In this document: positions 33,045-46,739 of the stretch, one piece after another | Numbering within the stretch: the first letter of the stretch is position 1 | How the letters are laid out: each line of letters starts with the position of its first letter | Assembly (NCBI RefSeq): GCF_030272615.1 | Contig: NC_081407.1 | Coordinates: 441,285,213-441,349,212 of the forward strand | Origin: Cryptomeria japonica | Lineage: Eukaryota > Streptophyta > Pinopsida > Cupressales > Cupressaceae | Length of the DNA: 64,000 nucleotides | Reading direction: 5' to 3' | The notes under the pieces: model-generated | The model's input: only the letters and a program-made list of their open reading frames with translations | What the model was told of the DNA's origin: nothing | Databases searched by the model: none | Translations under genes and position numbers: made by a program

Positions 33045-36000
33045 ACATGTTACAAACATTGGGATCTCTGGTGTTGCGTGTGCCCTTAGTTGGTGTGAGG
33101 TGTATGCTTGTCCTCCTTTTTGGGATGTGTGTAATTATCTCTTATTTGAGTTTTCCTTTTTTCAAGAGAAAGGTGTGACTTCTTGAGCCCTTGTGTGAAC
33201 CCTATGATGCTTATGTGTTTAGATAATAAAAGGGCTTCAAGTTGAAAGTTCATATTGGTTGTTGGGAGAAACATGTATGTTTACATTAAAGAATTTTCCA
33301 TGTGTAAGGTAGGAGTAACGTAATTAAATTCTATCTTGAGTGAGGTGCATTAATATGCGAATAGTTGTTATGTGAAACTACTTTGTTTGTAAAAAGAAGT
33401 ATTAAAGGGAGCATGTTATAGTAGCTTCGAGAGTGTATTAATGTGTTCCACGAAAGATTATTTTATGTATTTCATTAAACCAATTTGGTTGAGGATTTAA
33501 TTTAGCAATGCTCCATTGAACTTGCTTTTGGGTATATGTAATTACCTTAGTATGTTTAGAAAGTGCGAATGAAAAGCTTGTCTGATGTGCATGCATTAAT
33601 ATGTATTATTTTGGTGATAGCTCCTCGCTTACCTTTTGATCATAATTTGATTTTCAACAATAGGTTGAAAATTATGATACGTTTTGTATTGAACTAAAGT
33701 AGTGAGTGTTCTCAAGAGGTCTGGTATTATCGAAAAGATTGCCTATTTTGATCTCTGTTGTTTGGAAAACTAGAACCTCCTGTTGCAACCATAAAAATTG
33801 GAGATGTCATGTAGTCCAATTGGCATTCTTCTAAAAATGGTAGTGAAATGAAAACCATGCATTTAAAATGATAGGCTTATAGTGAGAAATTTTATATTAT
33901 AGTGTGATCTTGTTGATCTTGTGTCTTTGTAGGAAATAGTTTGATTATCAAACTCTCTTTCCCTTCTCTTTGCCTAAATCATAAGATTTTTAGAAATGCT
34001 ACGAAGAATGCATTGATTTAATTAGAATGTTTATAAAACATGTGAAATTATACCATTGCATTTTGGCTTCATATTGAAAGATGAAAGTCCGAATTTGTAT
34101 AGTTGGTAATTTAGTTATGAAGGCTTATTGAAATTTGAGAAAGGTATAGGAATGATGTTATTTCCTTTTGTAATTGTGAATTATTAATAATTTCAGTACT
34201 TGTATCTAGAGTAAACTTTATTCGGTTATTCATGTGGGAAGCATTATTTAAACCTTCCTTGAGTAGATGATAGCGTATTGGAAAGTACTCCCCGTAAATG
34301 TGACTAAACCAGTACTGGTGTTTTCGTGTGTATTGTAAGAAACCAGTGCTTATTATATGTGCCCATGGGTTGGTGAAGTAATCAACCATGGAGGATATGT
34401 TGCTTATGAGTATGGGAAACCATACTATTTATGTGATGTTGCTTATTTGTTTCCCTACTGAGTACCAAACCTCAGGTTGTGGGTAATTCAGTATGTTAAG
34501 GGGTAGTATTCGAAGTCACAATTCCTTGAAAAGTATGGATTGGCGTACGAGTAATATCGGCGTGAAGTGACTTTAGCTTCTCTATTTCGAGGAATGATAT
34601 AGTTATACTATAAAACTATATCAAAGGTGTACTCAATAATTTCCCTTTTGATGAATCTATTTATAGGTTTATGTGTGGCAGCCTATTCCTTTCCTTTATT
34701 TGAGCATTTTGATGGTGATTCTTGTGTATAGTGATGGTGTATTTTGGAGGATCCTTTGCCTTGTCTTCATGAAAGGTAGGTTTATCCACATGAGCTACTA
34801 GTTAGTATGTGTTGGTGGACATGTGGGTGGACCTTAGTCATGTATACCTATGGCTTACAACGAGTATCCTTATACATACGTCACTATGTGGGACATTACC
34901 TACGCGTGCTTATTTTCGCAAGGTACACTACCATGCGGGATACATCCATTGCATGTCTTCTCCGCTTGCGGTATTGCCATGCCGCGTGACGACGTGATGC
35001 GGGGTGATGTCGAGGTGCACACCGCCATGCCATGTGGGTAGTGTGACTATGTCGCACCACATGATGAGCTACTGCAATGGCTAGACGATTGTTCCTTCCT
35101 TCCTTGTTGGTGGCTAGATGCTAGTCACATAGTGATGTTATGTGCAGTTGTGATATTCTTATTTATTTCTTTGGGGACTAGCAATTTATTTTACTTTGAC
35201 TTTGAAGGTTTAGCCATGATCTTGTGATCTTTTGCATTCTTGATTTGGTGTTGTAAATTATGGATTATTTTCTTGCCTTATTGTTGGAATTGATGATTTA
35301 TTATCTTTATTCATTTGTACTTTGGTGGCTGAACTAGTTTATCCTTATTGTTTTCATATGTTGGTCTTGTGTTGAAATGTGAAATCCCTCTCCAAGGATG
35401 TATGAGACGGTCTTGGTAGAGTGTGTACGAGGAAGTAGATGTATGGAACCTTGAGGATAGGGGTATGTGAGGCTGTGATGCAGCTAGGATCCACTACCTA
35501 CCTATGTGTGGTGACTATCTCTTGGAGGCTAACCACCTTACTCAACAAGGGATGTTCACGAAGGTCTTGTATGGAAGGTAGCACCGCTATGGTGTGCCTA
35601 GCACCATTGAGCCTTGAGTGAGATATTGGATATTTATGATCATATTATTGTTCTGAGATCAGGCATAGAGATGTTGATTGTGCATGTTATCTTTGACCGA
35701 GCATTAGACATGCTTACATGTGGCCTTTTGAGTTGTGCATTCTAGTTATGTGGATGGTTACTATTCGTATCATGGAGTAAATAGTGTTAACTTGTCACTA
35801 TGTTATGGGACATAGTCATTGGAAAGGTTTTCATTTATGCCTGGCAAGTGTAAACAATTGTGTACTATATGTTGCTCTTATTTCTTGAAAGTTAACTTGG
35901 TTGTAGAAATTGATATTTGAAGCTAGTTCTATGTGATAAAGTTTTATGAAAAAGATGGAATTGGTAAAGGAAATTGATCATGATGGCATGTTTTCTGGTC

Positions 36001-36313
36001 ATATTTGATAGATGAGTATGGTAATTGTTGCTTACCTCTTTTAATGCTTTAATTTGGTGTAATGAAACGAAGAAAGCTCTTGTATCTCTACTATGCTTAT
36101 TGATAATTCCTAGAATATTTTAAGAAGTGTATGGTTTTAAGATGTATCTTGCCAATGGATAATGGCATTTGTAAAGAATTTAGCAATAATGTTTCATTTA
36201 TTTATGGAAAGATTCCTATGTGCAATTTAATATTGGTTGAATGAGTTTAAAGGCTTATGCGTGCGACATGTTCTCCATCTAGCCTTACGACTTCCAGGAG
36301 TAAGTCAGAACCT
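33045..36313 (+). other. LARD interior, non-coding
   Basis: No coding sequence recognised on either strand. 34740-35600 is richer in GC and CpG than its surroundings. A stretch near 34765-34800 (CTTGTCTTCATGAAAGG, TCCACATGAG) repeats words from the LTR near 31885-31925, so part of the interior may derive from LTR sequence. Confidence 0.65.
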
Positions 36314-36325
36314 AGTGGGGAAGAA
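36314..36325 (+). other. PPT of the LARD
   Basis: AGTGGGGAAGAA directly before the 3' LTR. Confidence 0.75.
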
Positions 36326-39300
36326 TGTAGTACCCCTACCCTAATCAATTTCTAATCTCGGTTTGACCTTGGTTAGTTTATCATAATATAATGATTATAG
36401 TTAGGTGTTTTGATTTTAGTGCATATCTGTTAATGTGGTTTTCGTACCAATTGGTATGCAAGTTGATTAGTTTTCCTATTTCACATTATTAATCTCAAGC
36501 TAACACTTTCATTAAATTTATACATGTATGCATGTATGACTCTTGGTTGCAGGAGATTTTAGGTACAGTACCGCATGGGTGCGAGGTTCGTCTCCATCTG
36601 GATTTGCAGGTTTGAGTGTACCTCTTTAATCCTTAGAGTTGGATTAGGTGGTCGTGATACCCTCGTTTGACCATAGTCATGCTCAAGTGAGCATCATCAA
36701 TCATTGTCAGTATTCCCTTTGGTTGGGTATGCAGGTCGTTTGTCTGTTTGGCTTCTTGGGTTGCGTGTTTTGTGTGTATGGTTAAATTGAGTAATTAATC
36801 CTTAATCTTTAAATTTGACTAAATATGTGTTTGGGCATTAAATATTAATGGACTAAATTAAACATGATTCCTTTATGCAATTATCGTTAAATTGAATTGC
36901 TCGATTTAAGTTGGGAGCAAGTTCAATTAAATAGTTAATTTTAATGTTAAACTTAATATGTTTATGTTGTTGGAAAAGAAAGATTTAAATTTAATTGCAA
37001 TTTAATTAATTTAATCTTGTTAGCATCTTGAAATAGGAAGATTAATTTCAGTTGAGTGAGAAAATCAATTTTAAATTGGAAAAGCAAGTTTAATTATTGA
37101 TATAGTTTAAAAGAATAATTTTTGTGAATTATTTAAAGATATATATATATATTCCAAAAATAAATTTTTGGTCAAACCTTTCCCATTTAACCTAGACTTT
37201 TGGAAAATATTGGGGATGGAATTATTTTTGGAAAATATTTTGGATGGAAAATTTGAGGATTTTGGAAGGAGAAGGATTTCTTGAGCTGCAGGTTGGGGCT
37301 CTCCATCAGATCCTTTCCAGGAATGCTTATTGAGGTAGGAATTTGTTTATCAATTTGGTTATTTGTTTTTTGTTTTTTCCTAAAAGGGGGGCTTGAATGT
37401 TCTTCATGCAATTTTGTTTTCAAATTCTCCATTGATTGCCTCAAGATTAAGAATTATAGTGGAAATTAGTTAAGATTGGCTGATTGCTTGTATCTTGTTT
37501 GAAAAATGAGTTTTCTTTTTGCCCAAATGGTATATTTTGGAGGGGTATTCAACAAATTTCTCTATTTTGTAAACCTCTATCATTCTGAAAATTTTTATTT
37601 TAAGTCTCTATATGAGACTGTTAAAAAAAAAAATGGGGATTTGTTAAAAAGAAAAAAGGGAGAAATATAAAGCAAAACAAAAATATTATATCATAACCGA
37701 TTTTATGTTTTTAAAATCGAAGTTTATTGAAAAAAAATATATTAATTGGGGATTGGAGGAGCGGGGAGTGGAGGCTCAACCCACCGCCTCCTCCCCCTGC
37801 GCGGGTCTGTGACCAGCGGCGGTCACGGTGGCCGTAGGGAGCTGCGACCCCGCGGTGGCCGCGTGGGCGCCGCGGGACCTGCGTCCACCGCGGTGGCACT
37901 GCCTGCAACTAGGGCATGACCGCCCAACCCCCGCATAAGGGAGGTGGGCCCGACTGCCCTTGCCGCCCCTTTTATTTAAAAAAAATATATAGATTTATTT
38001 ATTTAAAAAGTATTTTTTTATTATAAAGTTTTTAATTATTTATTAATTATTATTAATATATATTTATTAATGGAAATAAATTTATATATATTAATTAATA
38101 TTTAATTTGAGAGTTGTGCATTATTAAATTATTAATATTTAATTGGATTATTATGTATTATTAATTATTAATTATGTATATTTTATTAACCATGGGTTAA
38201 TGAATATATGGATTAATATTTAATCTTTTTGGACCTGTAATAATAGGGAAGTATTTTTTTGGAAAAAGATAGAATATTATTTAAATTGGAAAATTTTTGA
38301 GATAAAATATACATTATTCAAGAATATATATTATTTGAAGATTTGAATGTTAATAGGTCATCTGGAAATGTTAAAAATGAATATTTTTGTCATTGGAAAT
38401 TATGAATTTAAATGATATGCTATTGGTATAATTGGAAATTTAATTAAGTATCATTTGGAAAAATTGTTAAGTTCCTGATGTGTTCATTTAGTAAAATAAA
38501 TGGTTTAATCATACTTTTCCTCTGTTTAGGGAAATAGACAAATGGTATTATTGCAATGGGAAGGTAACGGTGTCTATTGGAGAAGGTATCCTGGGACCTG
38601 TAGCTCCTGGGGCTGGGTCATAGGGCCCCCATCTGGATCGTCTTGGATTAGGTAGTATGGTGGCTAGTTCCGACGGGTCAGCTGCTGTGGGGATCATCCC
38701 AGATTAGCGGGTATTCCATTGGCTAGTTCCCTCGGGTCAGCTGCGTAGGTAGGTAGGGGTTGTAATCACCTGGTAATGATGATTTCCTGTTAGTGTATTT
38801 TGGAAACTTAGATCATTTAGAAAACTTGATCAATATTTAGTGTTTAAACCAATTTGGTAAAAGATTGTATCTACCGGTTATTGCCTATGTGAGTTTAATT
38901 TTTGTATTCGCTTTTACTTAAGTAATGGCAAGCCTTATTTTGTTTGATAGGACCCTGTCATATGGATTGATTTGGGATACCTATTTATGTCCTCAGTATT
39001 GAGTTGACTGTTGTTTTGTAGTGGTGTTGTAATTGGTCATATCCTTTATGTGGGTGTCGAATGATGTTTGGTGGTTGACCATAGTTGGTCAGGTCTCTAG
39101 TTAGAGTACCATCAGTAAGTGTACCTCTTTTGAGTCATGTTTGACCAAATGGTTGTTCCCTCCTTTTTGAACTTTGTTTGCTTGACCATGTGTGGTCCTT
39201 GGTTTCTGAGGTCGCTTGAATATAGTCTAGTGTCATATGGGAAAGTGGCTTTCGATTGGGGGCCACGCCCAAAGTGGTTGTTGGGTAACCCATTGAAAGT

Positions 39301-40580
39301 GAGTCTAATAAGTGATAACCTAACAGTAGATTAGAATGTTAATCTCTAAGTAAGATAATTGTGCCTCACACATGGGACAAGTGCTAACACAAACTCAACA
39401 TTCTGTGAGAAGGCCTGAAATGGAAAACCATCATCCTTGTCTTCGCGAAAGGATGTGTGGGTCCACATGAGGCTTGGATGGGTTGGAGGTATAGATCAGG
39501 TTGTCAGGATAACCCAGTGTATGGGCCAGAACCTATGAAGACCTACCATGGTAACCATACCAGGTTGTGTGATGACACTTGTCCCTACGCTCGCTAGTGT
39601 GTGGTTGTATGGTCTTGATAGGAGCAACTTTTGTGGAGTCATCCTGTTGCTTATACCCTTGTGAGAATCTGTTTTCATACTAGACCTTGGGTTGCGATGT
39701 CTTGGTTTTGCAGATGCTCTAGTGGACCTTTGTATTTTCTTCATTTATGCTTCAGATGGATCCTTTCCTATACAGGGATCAATCATGTATTTATTGACCG
39801 ATGTGGTCATTTGTATATTGGTTATGTTTCGCCTTGATGGCAAGATGGTAAATTATGAGAACCTCATGTATTATTAACTTTATTAATTATCAGAGCGATC
39901 TTGCAGTTGAGCAGACCCGGAGATGTAGCCCTTTAGGGGTGAGCTTCGAGATCATCTTGGTGTTATGTGATGCTTTAATTCTTATGTTTCATGTTTAGTG
40001 TTAGCATGTATGAATGACATTTTGATAGAATGTATAAGTGGATAAGATGAAATTAATTTTAAATGCATGAATGCAGTCCTCTCTTGAATGTAGTAAATTG
40101 GAATATAAAGAATGTAGCTTAGGATAATGGATTATATTCAATCATTGTTAAGGAAATTAAGTATGCATGGAAAGAAGTCATTAGTTTATGATGAAATTAA
40201 AGTGTGTTATTAAATTTGATGCATGGCTTAAATTTTTGTGAAAATTTTGAATGAAGGATAAAGATAAATCTTAATGGATGAACCTTATTTTGTGATTTAT
40301 GTTTTCATCTATCTGAAAGAAATTATCCTTGTTTAAGTATTATCTCGTTATAAGATAATAAGCTTAATTGGATTTATTAGTGTGAGTTAAGTTAAATGTG
40401 TAATTAAGTAATCACGTTGGGAAACTCTTTAGGTGTTAGTTGATGTCTTCCGCTATGTGATCTGAATCTTTGATATCTTGTTGTATCTTAATGTTGTGTA
40501 ACTTTAAAAAAAAAAAATTATTGCACTCTATTCTTGTGTTTTAGCTTTATCCCTTCGAGGTTTCCTGGCGGGGTATTACA
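36326..40580 (+). repeat. 3' LTR of the LARD-like element
   Basis: 4255 bp, the longer copy. Includes a GC-richer block at 38556-38760 with two ~62-bp near-repeats sharing GGCTAGTTCC and GGGTCAGCTGC. Confidence 0.92.
37741..37972. repeat. GC-rich island in 3' LTR of the LARD
   Basis: Counterpart of 30319-30585, shorter by about 40 bp through loss of one internal GGCCGTAGGGAGCTG-type repeat unit. Confidence 0.7.
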
Positions 40581-41309
40581 AGCCATCTCAACCTATGAGA
40601 GATCAAGGGAGATTGACTTGCCATCACAATGGCCTTCCCAAGCTTATCCTAAAACATCCTCCCTAGGATCAAGTCATGGGGCCCAACTATTAATTATCTT
40701 GATTAGTGAATCTAATTATCCATCCCATTAATTCATTATTAGTGCTATCACTTGTTTAAAATCATGGTAAAATTCCATTGTTCCCTGGCGGTCTAGACTT
40801 CATGCATCCTTACTAGGAACCTCATGCAAGCCTATCTCTCATAACCCCGGTCATCACAAGGAAGCCCACTCCCCCTAAAATGTTCCCAAATAAACATAAT
40901 AAGAGGCTCATAGTCAACATGAAAAGCTGAGAACCATAATCAACATCATGCAGTCATACGCATACATGGACATTCAATAATCATAATGCCAAATAAATAA
41001 CAAGGAGCCTCATAGCATAATAAAGCTTCAAAGCCATAATAAGGCAACCAAAATCTGTCACAATATATGAATAGAATGCAAGCAGTAAGGCACATCAACT
41101 TGCTGATCTGAGAACAATAAATCAACCCCCTCTATCATGGCTTCTCAACATTATGAGAGCATAAATCCATAAGAGAAAAATACAACAATCTATAGAAGCG
41201 AAACCATAAAAAGAACATCAACAGAATTCCTAAATGCCTCTGATACAAGATCAAACACCGAAAATGTCAAATCAACTAATCAAACTCGCAAATGCTGGAA
41301 AAATCATAG

Positions 41310-41460
41310 ATTAGTGCATTTGATGCACAAACTAGCACATATGATTAACCTTGAGGCACATTCAATACATTCTAAAGTGCATTTGATATTTATTTTAGCG
41401 TATATGATTGATGATTTAGCGCATTTGCACCACAGATTGGCGCATATGACTAATAAAGGA
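41310..41460. repeat. Diverged GCATTTG repeat in G1
   Basis: Irregular recurrences of GTGCATTTGA, GCACATATGA and GCGCATATGA spaced roughly 20-25 bp apart. This is the decayed counterpart of the clearer array at 51090-51340. Confidence 0.55.
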
Positions 41461-42309
41461 AAATGCATGAAAAAAGGCCAGATTACGAATCCAAATTAAA
41501 ATTCAAGGAAAAATATCTAAGTCTTGAAACCAAACTATTAAGTGACACCCAGTCAAGACAAAACAAATATAATACACCAAGTAAATAAGCATAATTCATA
41601 ACTCAAGATATTGTTGATTCAACATACATGCTTTTGGTATAATCAATCACAAACAGGCCATAGACACAAATCTGAGGCTCAAAATAAACTAAAATGAAAT
41701 CACTAAATCCTTATGAACATAGGTTATGAAATTCTCAAGTTAAATTAGTCATGTAGAGACTTAACTGCAAACACAAAATAATGGCTTCTAACATTGTTCA
41801 GAAAAGACGGTACACTGAGGGAGAAACAATCATTCCTAAAACTCATAATCACCAAATAAAAGGCCTCTTGATCAATACAAATTCAAATTCAAAGAGAAAA
41901 CAACACACAGAGATTCAACAATACCCAAGTCCAAAATCTGCAATGTCGACCATTAATGGTAACTCACAGCCAATAAAAGAATTATTTTTCCCCAGCTAAA
42001 GTTAAAACTATATAATAAAATATATGTAAGGAAATGATTCTTTTCCAAACTATAGTCTAAACTATAACAAATAATATTTCCCCAAAATATTACCGCACAC
42101 AGCCACTTCTATAGACACGAAGAAAACACACAAATTGAAAATAAATCTTCAAAGGAGAGACCTCCAACTTGGATTAGAAGTGATAGAAGGAAGTTGAAGA
42201 AGCGCCCACAAAAATCTAGCAAACTCCAAAGCCAAAATCCAAGCTCTCAAAATTAAAATTTGTAGAAAACATTCAAGAACGGTCACCTGACAACAAGCTC
42301 AGGTTGTCG

Positions 42310-42385
42310 AATAAAAATAAAAACCAAACCAAAACCCTAGCCTCCAATCCAAAACCCTAGCCTCCAATCCAAAACCCTAACCTCA
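42310..42385. repeat. Three 20-bp repeats with CCCTAGCCTCCAATCC
   Basis: Three consecutive copies of an AAAACCCTAGCCTCCAATCC-type unit, the last one diverged. The CCCTA word recalls telomere repeats, but the unit is 20 bp. Confidence 0.7.
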
Positions 42386-43582
42386 AAATCAACCAATGAG
42401 AATAGAGGGTAGGTAGGGGAAATATTAAAACATAATAAATACAAGTGGGATGTAAAAAGAATATAACATAGGGTGCTTTATTACCCCCACATAAATAATA
42501 ATTAAACTATACAAATACTATAGGCTAAGATTAAATAAATCAAATGGGTAATTAAATAAATAACCCAAAGGCTTATAAAATAATTAAATAATCTTCAATA
42601 AATATTATTCAACACTAAAGTCCAAAGCATAATAAACAATAAATAAATAAACCATAAAAATTATTAATAATTAAGTCACAAATATTAAATAAACAATAAA
42701 TACTAAATAAATCATTAACCAACAATAAATAAATAAATAAATATTAAATCTTAAATAATTAAACACCAATAAATCAATAATAAATAAATGAGCATTAAAT
42801 CCCAAATAATTAAGCACTTAAATAAAACTATATTAAACCAATAATTAAATTAAAAATTAATGACTATTTAATCTCACATCAATTAATTAAATAAATAAAT
42901 AACCACTTGCATACTCACAAAACCATAGCTTCCTGATTAACGTGGCGAATCATGCCAAGGCACTAACGACTCAAGGTAGACATCTTAGAACTAGAGTATA
43001 TGAAAGGAACTTGTGTCAACTCCAAACCACATGCCATTGGGATTTAAAGACATGCTCAGACCTATGGAGCCAAATGGAGTTGGTGTTTGGTACCTACAAT
43101 TCCTGCAACCACAAAACAATGATACACACATGCATATATATCATAATAGAAAAGTGATAGGGAATCACAATGGCACATCTTGCTCACAATGAGTGATGTG
43201 ACATCATCCCTCTCACGAAGATAGTCATACAATAATCAAACACATCGCATAATCAACTCATCATATGTAACCATGAAATAGGGTTAGTGTAATCATAATA
43301 GCATCAAATCCATGATCAATATAAACTATCAATAATCCATCAACATAGTAATGCATATAGAATCCATCAAACACATATATCCGTCAAATCACATGATCAA
43401 TAATGATAGCATCATCATCTATATAAATAATCAAAATAGAATATGTCCAAATAATATCTAGCATCATAGTGAGTAACTAAGACACATATATAAACATAAT
43501 CCAAAGCACCATAAAGAGTCTAGATAAGTCTATCATGTATGAAATAAAAGTCAAGTAAAATCATGTCAAGGAGGGACACAAC

Positions 43583-44392
43583 ACGCAAGCGAAACACAAT
43601 ACAACATCTATCATTCACTAGGGTACTTCAATGCCATTATGTAAATAACTCTAACACATAAACACATCTCCATCTATGATATCATTTAACATTCTTTACA
43701 TTCAATTCCTAACCAATTACTTTCCTTCTTATCATGAGAATCATTATTCAAAAAATGCACATCCTATTATATCCCCATTTTCCATTTGATTCATTTTAAA
43801 ACACCAAACCAAATGTTCCTAATCCCTTTCCAAACCATCTAACATATCAAGTCATCATGAATTCTCAATTAGGCATCATCTAATGCAAACCAGCTCATTT
43901 CTTAACTATAGCCATACATCCTACAAGCTACTCATTCCTTTTCATATTGTAGAGATATCCATTAACAAAAAGTAACATCATTTCCATTTAAAAATTCATA
44001 TAATGTTTACATGCACATCACCCAATCATTTGGTTTCTTCCAATTTAGAATTACATACATAATGAGTATCCAATTGCAATATATTCATTTATAATTATTT
44101 TAACAACCATCTTCTATTACAATACATCATGGTCCCAATCATGTGATTACAAATTACAAGTACTTATTCTTTCTTTACAATTATGCCTTCCTCATGATAC
44201 AAGATACATAATCTCAATTTCCAATACATAGAATATACTCCAAGAATCCATCTACATGAAGAGAAGATATGAATCCACATCCACACACAAGAGAATCCAA
44301 CGAAGAACATCCTAATGGAAGAAGGCATCAAACCACCCGATCATGTGGAACCAAAGGAACCACCCCTCGTGCTAGGAGATGACACAAGATCC
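43583..44392. repeat. G2 repeat, left segment
   Basis: Starts where G1 ends, with no spacer that I can recognise, and is homologous to 12276-13228 plus 28595-28730. It ends at the TSD of E (GATCC, 44388-44392). No gene seen. Confidence 0.55.
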
Positions 44393-45656
44393 TATTGTAA
44401 ATTTGGAGGAATTGATTATGTGTTGCATTGATGTTTTATCATGGAAGTCAACACCGGTTGTTTTGGTTTTTTACCGGTTTCTGATTGGTTCCGGTAGAGT
44501 GGTTGGATTATGATATTGATTTGGTATGCTCTGGTATGCTTTGGTTTGTGTAATTGATTTGGATTTGTCATTCATGCTATTCAGATGCATGTCATGATCA
44601 GTTGGTTCAGGATTTTATGACTCAGATACTATCATTTGTTCTAGTAAGCCTTTTGGTCACCGGTAAGGGTTTTATCGGTAGAGCTTTGTTGAAGATCTTT
44701 TGATTCATGTGATAAGTGGTGTTGGTGTGGCTTCTAAGTGGATTTTGGGATGTTGTTTGTTATCTTGTTCATGTTCGTTTTGATCGATGGTGTTGCATTT
44801 AGGACCGGACCTAATGCTATCTTATTCTACTAGGTTATGGACCGACTTATGTAACATGTTGATAGGCGATCCTGATGTGTTACCGAATGGATTCATTGAT
44901 TGGATTATGTTGTTTCGGTATTAGGCCAACTTGGTTGATCATTGGATTGTGGGATTATGTTATGAATTTATTGTATTAGCTTTTAGGTGTCCGACCTATT
45001 TGTTTAGGTCCCAGGTTGGTATAAATGTGATGTAAGATCTCTTTGTAGATCATTGGATTATGTTATGGGATGGTAATGTGATTACCTATGTGCAAATAAT
45101 ACTATAATCATATGCAGGAGTTTTGGTCAATCATAGGTGATCGAATTGGGTTGGTAAGAGAGGTTTAAGACCTTTGGTACTGAGCTTAACCAGGATTGTA
45201 CTCAGGCATAGGAGATGCTATCTTTGTAGTTCACTCTTCTTTCTAGATTGTAGTTTGGATTTATTTTGTATGTAGTGAGGCTCCTTCTATGATGAGAAGT
45301 GCACTCTAGGCTATTGGCCTTTTTCCATGTGTAGGCCCCTCATTTTTTAATCACATACTTACTATAGAAGTATTATCTGACCATGGGTAGGCTTCCCACC
45401 ATGGTTTTTCCCTTTACTAGGTTTTCCACATACAAATATTGGTGTCATGTGTTCTGGATGGATGGTAATTGTTATGTGATTTATGTTTTTATTTAATTGC
45501 TATATTATTTATTCTGGTATTTGGTTTATGCATTCCAGTATTGGGTTTATGTGTTTCGGTAATAAGGATTTGAATGCTTAAAATTTTGTAATCTATTGAC
45601 AACTGATTCAACTCCCCCCCTCTCAATTGTCCTATGGTTATCTGAGTTGTCTAACA
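44393..45656 (+). repeat. 5' LTR of E
   Basis: 1264 bp, from TATTGTAAATTTGG (TGTTGGAAATTTGG in the 3' copy) to TCTAACA. TATA-like TATAAAT at 45020-45026. Confidence 0.88.
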
Positions 45657-45658
45657 AT

Positions 45659-45670
45659 TGGTATCAGAGC
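45659..45670 (+). other. PBS of E, initiator-Met type
   Basis: TGGTATCAGAGC, two bases after the LTR. Confidence 0.92.
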
Positions 45671-45713
45671 TTGGTCCTCTCTGTAGAAGCTTAAATTCTT
45701 GAGGAAGATCCTA

Positions 45714-46620
45714 TGGCATCTAACAGTTCAAGTTCATCAAATACATCTGCAACTATTTTCTGGAGAGAAATTCCTAGGCTTGATGGAACAAATTACAGGT
45801 TATGGAATATTCGGATGGAGACTCGTCGGAGATGTCTTGGAAAGTAAATTTGGGAGATCACTAAGAAAGGTGTTACCCCTTTTAATCTAGCATCTAGCAA
45901 TCCTCCTCTGGAAAGCCTAGATAAGGAGCTTGAGAATGATTGTAGAGCTAGAGAAGCCCTTTTGTTTGCACTTTCTGATCAACAAATAATTGGACTAACT
46001 GATAAATCAACTGCCAAGGCTATATGGGATAAATTAAAGACTCTGAATGAAGGTGACCCTAGTATTAAAATTGCTAAACTTGATGGTTACCGGGTGAGGT
46101 ATGAGAATATGAAGATGGAAGAAGATGAAAGGATTACTGCTTTTATGGAAAGAGTTAATGAGATTGTAATGGGAATTCAATATTGTGGTGGATCTCCGAG
46201 CGAAGATGAAATACTTTCTAAAGTACTGAGAGCTTTTCCACCAGCTTATAAGATGAAGGCTACTACAATTAATGAGTTGAGAACTATGGTAAACACCTCT
46301 GTAAATAGGGATACCTTGGTTGGGAAGTTATCTGCTTTTGAACTTGAGTAATTTAGACCTTCTGGAGCTGTAAAATATGAACCTTCTTTTCATGCATCTA
46401 CATCATCTACTGGCAAGAGTTATTGGAAAGCTTTATATGCAAAGGAACTAGAGGATATGAAGAAAGAAGATGAATATTGAGCACCTTGAAGCCTTATTTG
46501 CTAGAAGAGTAACTAAAGGACCGACATGAAGTAAGTATGAAGGAAAATCACCTTTTAAATGCTTTGTATGTAAAAAGATAGGTCATTTTGCATCTAGATA
46601 TCCTAAAAGGAATTCAAGAT
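45714..46620 (+). pseudogene. E gag (UBN2-type), interrupted
   Basis: Starts at ATG 45714 (MASNSSSSSNT), the frame that leads into FWREIPRLDGTNYRLWNIRM, a usual plant Copia gag opening. A stop follows at LGK (about 45846); the main capsid-like part (ALSDQQIIGLTDKSTAKAIW through GKLSAFELE) is open at 45962-46351 in the same frame. A further stop and a frame change precede the knuckle CFVCKKIGHFASRY (about 46561-46602), whose last Cys is Tyr. Gag would package the RNA; this copy is not functional. Confidence 0.87.
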
Positions 46621-46739
46621 TTGAAGAAAGAGCTAGAATCTCTTTTAGGCCCAACCATGATATTCAGAACAAGCATAAGTATAGGAGGAACAAAGACAAA
46701 TCATGCTACTTTATTTATGAGGAAGGTGTAACTGATTCT

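Larger units (their letters stand above)
28991..40580 (+). mobile_element. LARD-like element with 4-kb LTRs and non-coding interior
   Basis: An 11.59-kb element with TSD AGCCA at 28986-28990 and 40581-40585. The LTRs (28991-33030 and 36326-40580) both start TGTAGTACCCC and end ATTACA. PBS is of the initiator-Met type and there is a PPT AGTGGGGAAGAA. The 3.3-kb interior has no ORF above about 90 codons and no gag or pol motif. LTR and interior sizes match Large Retrotransposon Derivatives as described in Triticeae, which are mobilised in trans. Family membership is inferred from layout only; no sequence relation to barley LARDs is claimed. Confidence 0.93.
40581..43582. repeat. G1 repeat, right segment
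   Basis: Resumes after the LARD with AGCCA and matches 50220-52994 in order: a GGCCTTCCCAA block, a block ending in CCCACTCCCCCTA, a diverged GCGCATTTG array, an AAAACCCTAGCCTCC block, an AAATAATTAA-rich block, the GACATGCTCAGACCT block and the AATGAGTGATGTGACATCAT block. It ends near GAGGGACACAACA, the counterpart of GAGGGACACTACA at 52994. If G is an LTR it would read on the minus strand, starting TGTNGTGTCCCTCC. No ORF of interest. Confidence 0.6.

Noticed and set aside
33045-36313. Coding genes in the LARD interior
   Set aside because: Only short frames in several registers, none with recognisable motifs.
42310-42385. Interstitial telomere repeat
   Set aside because: CCCTA recurs every 20 bp within a longer unit, not as a 7-bp repeat.
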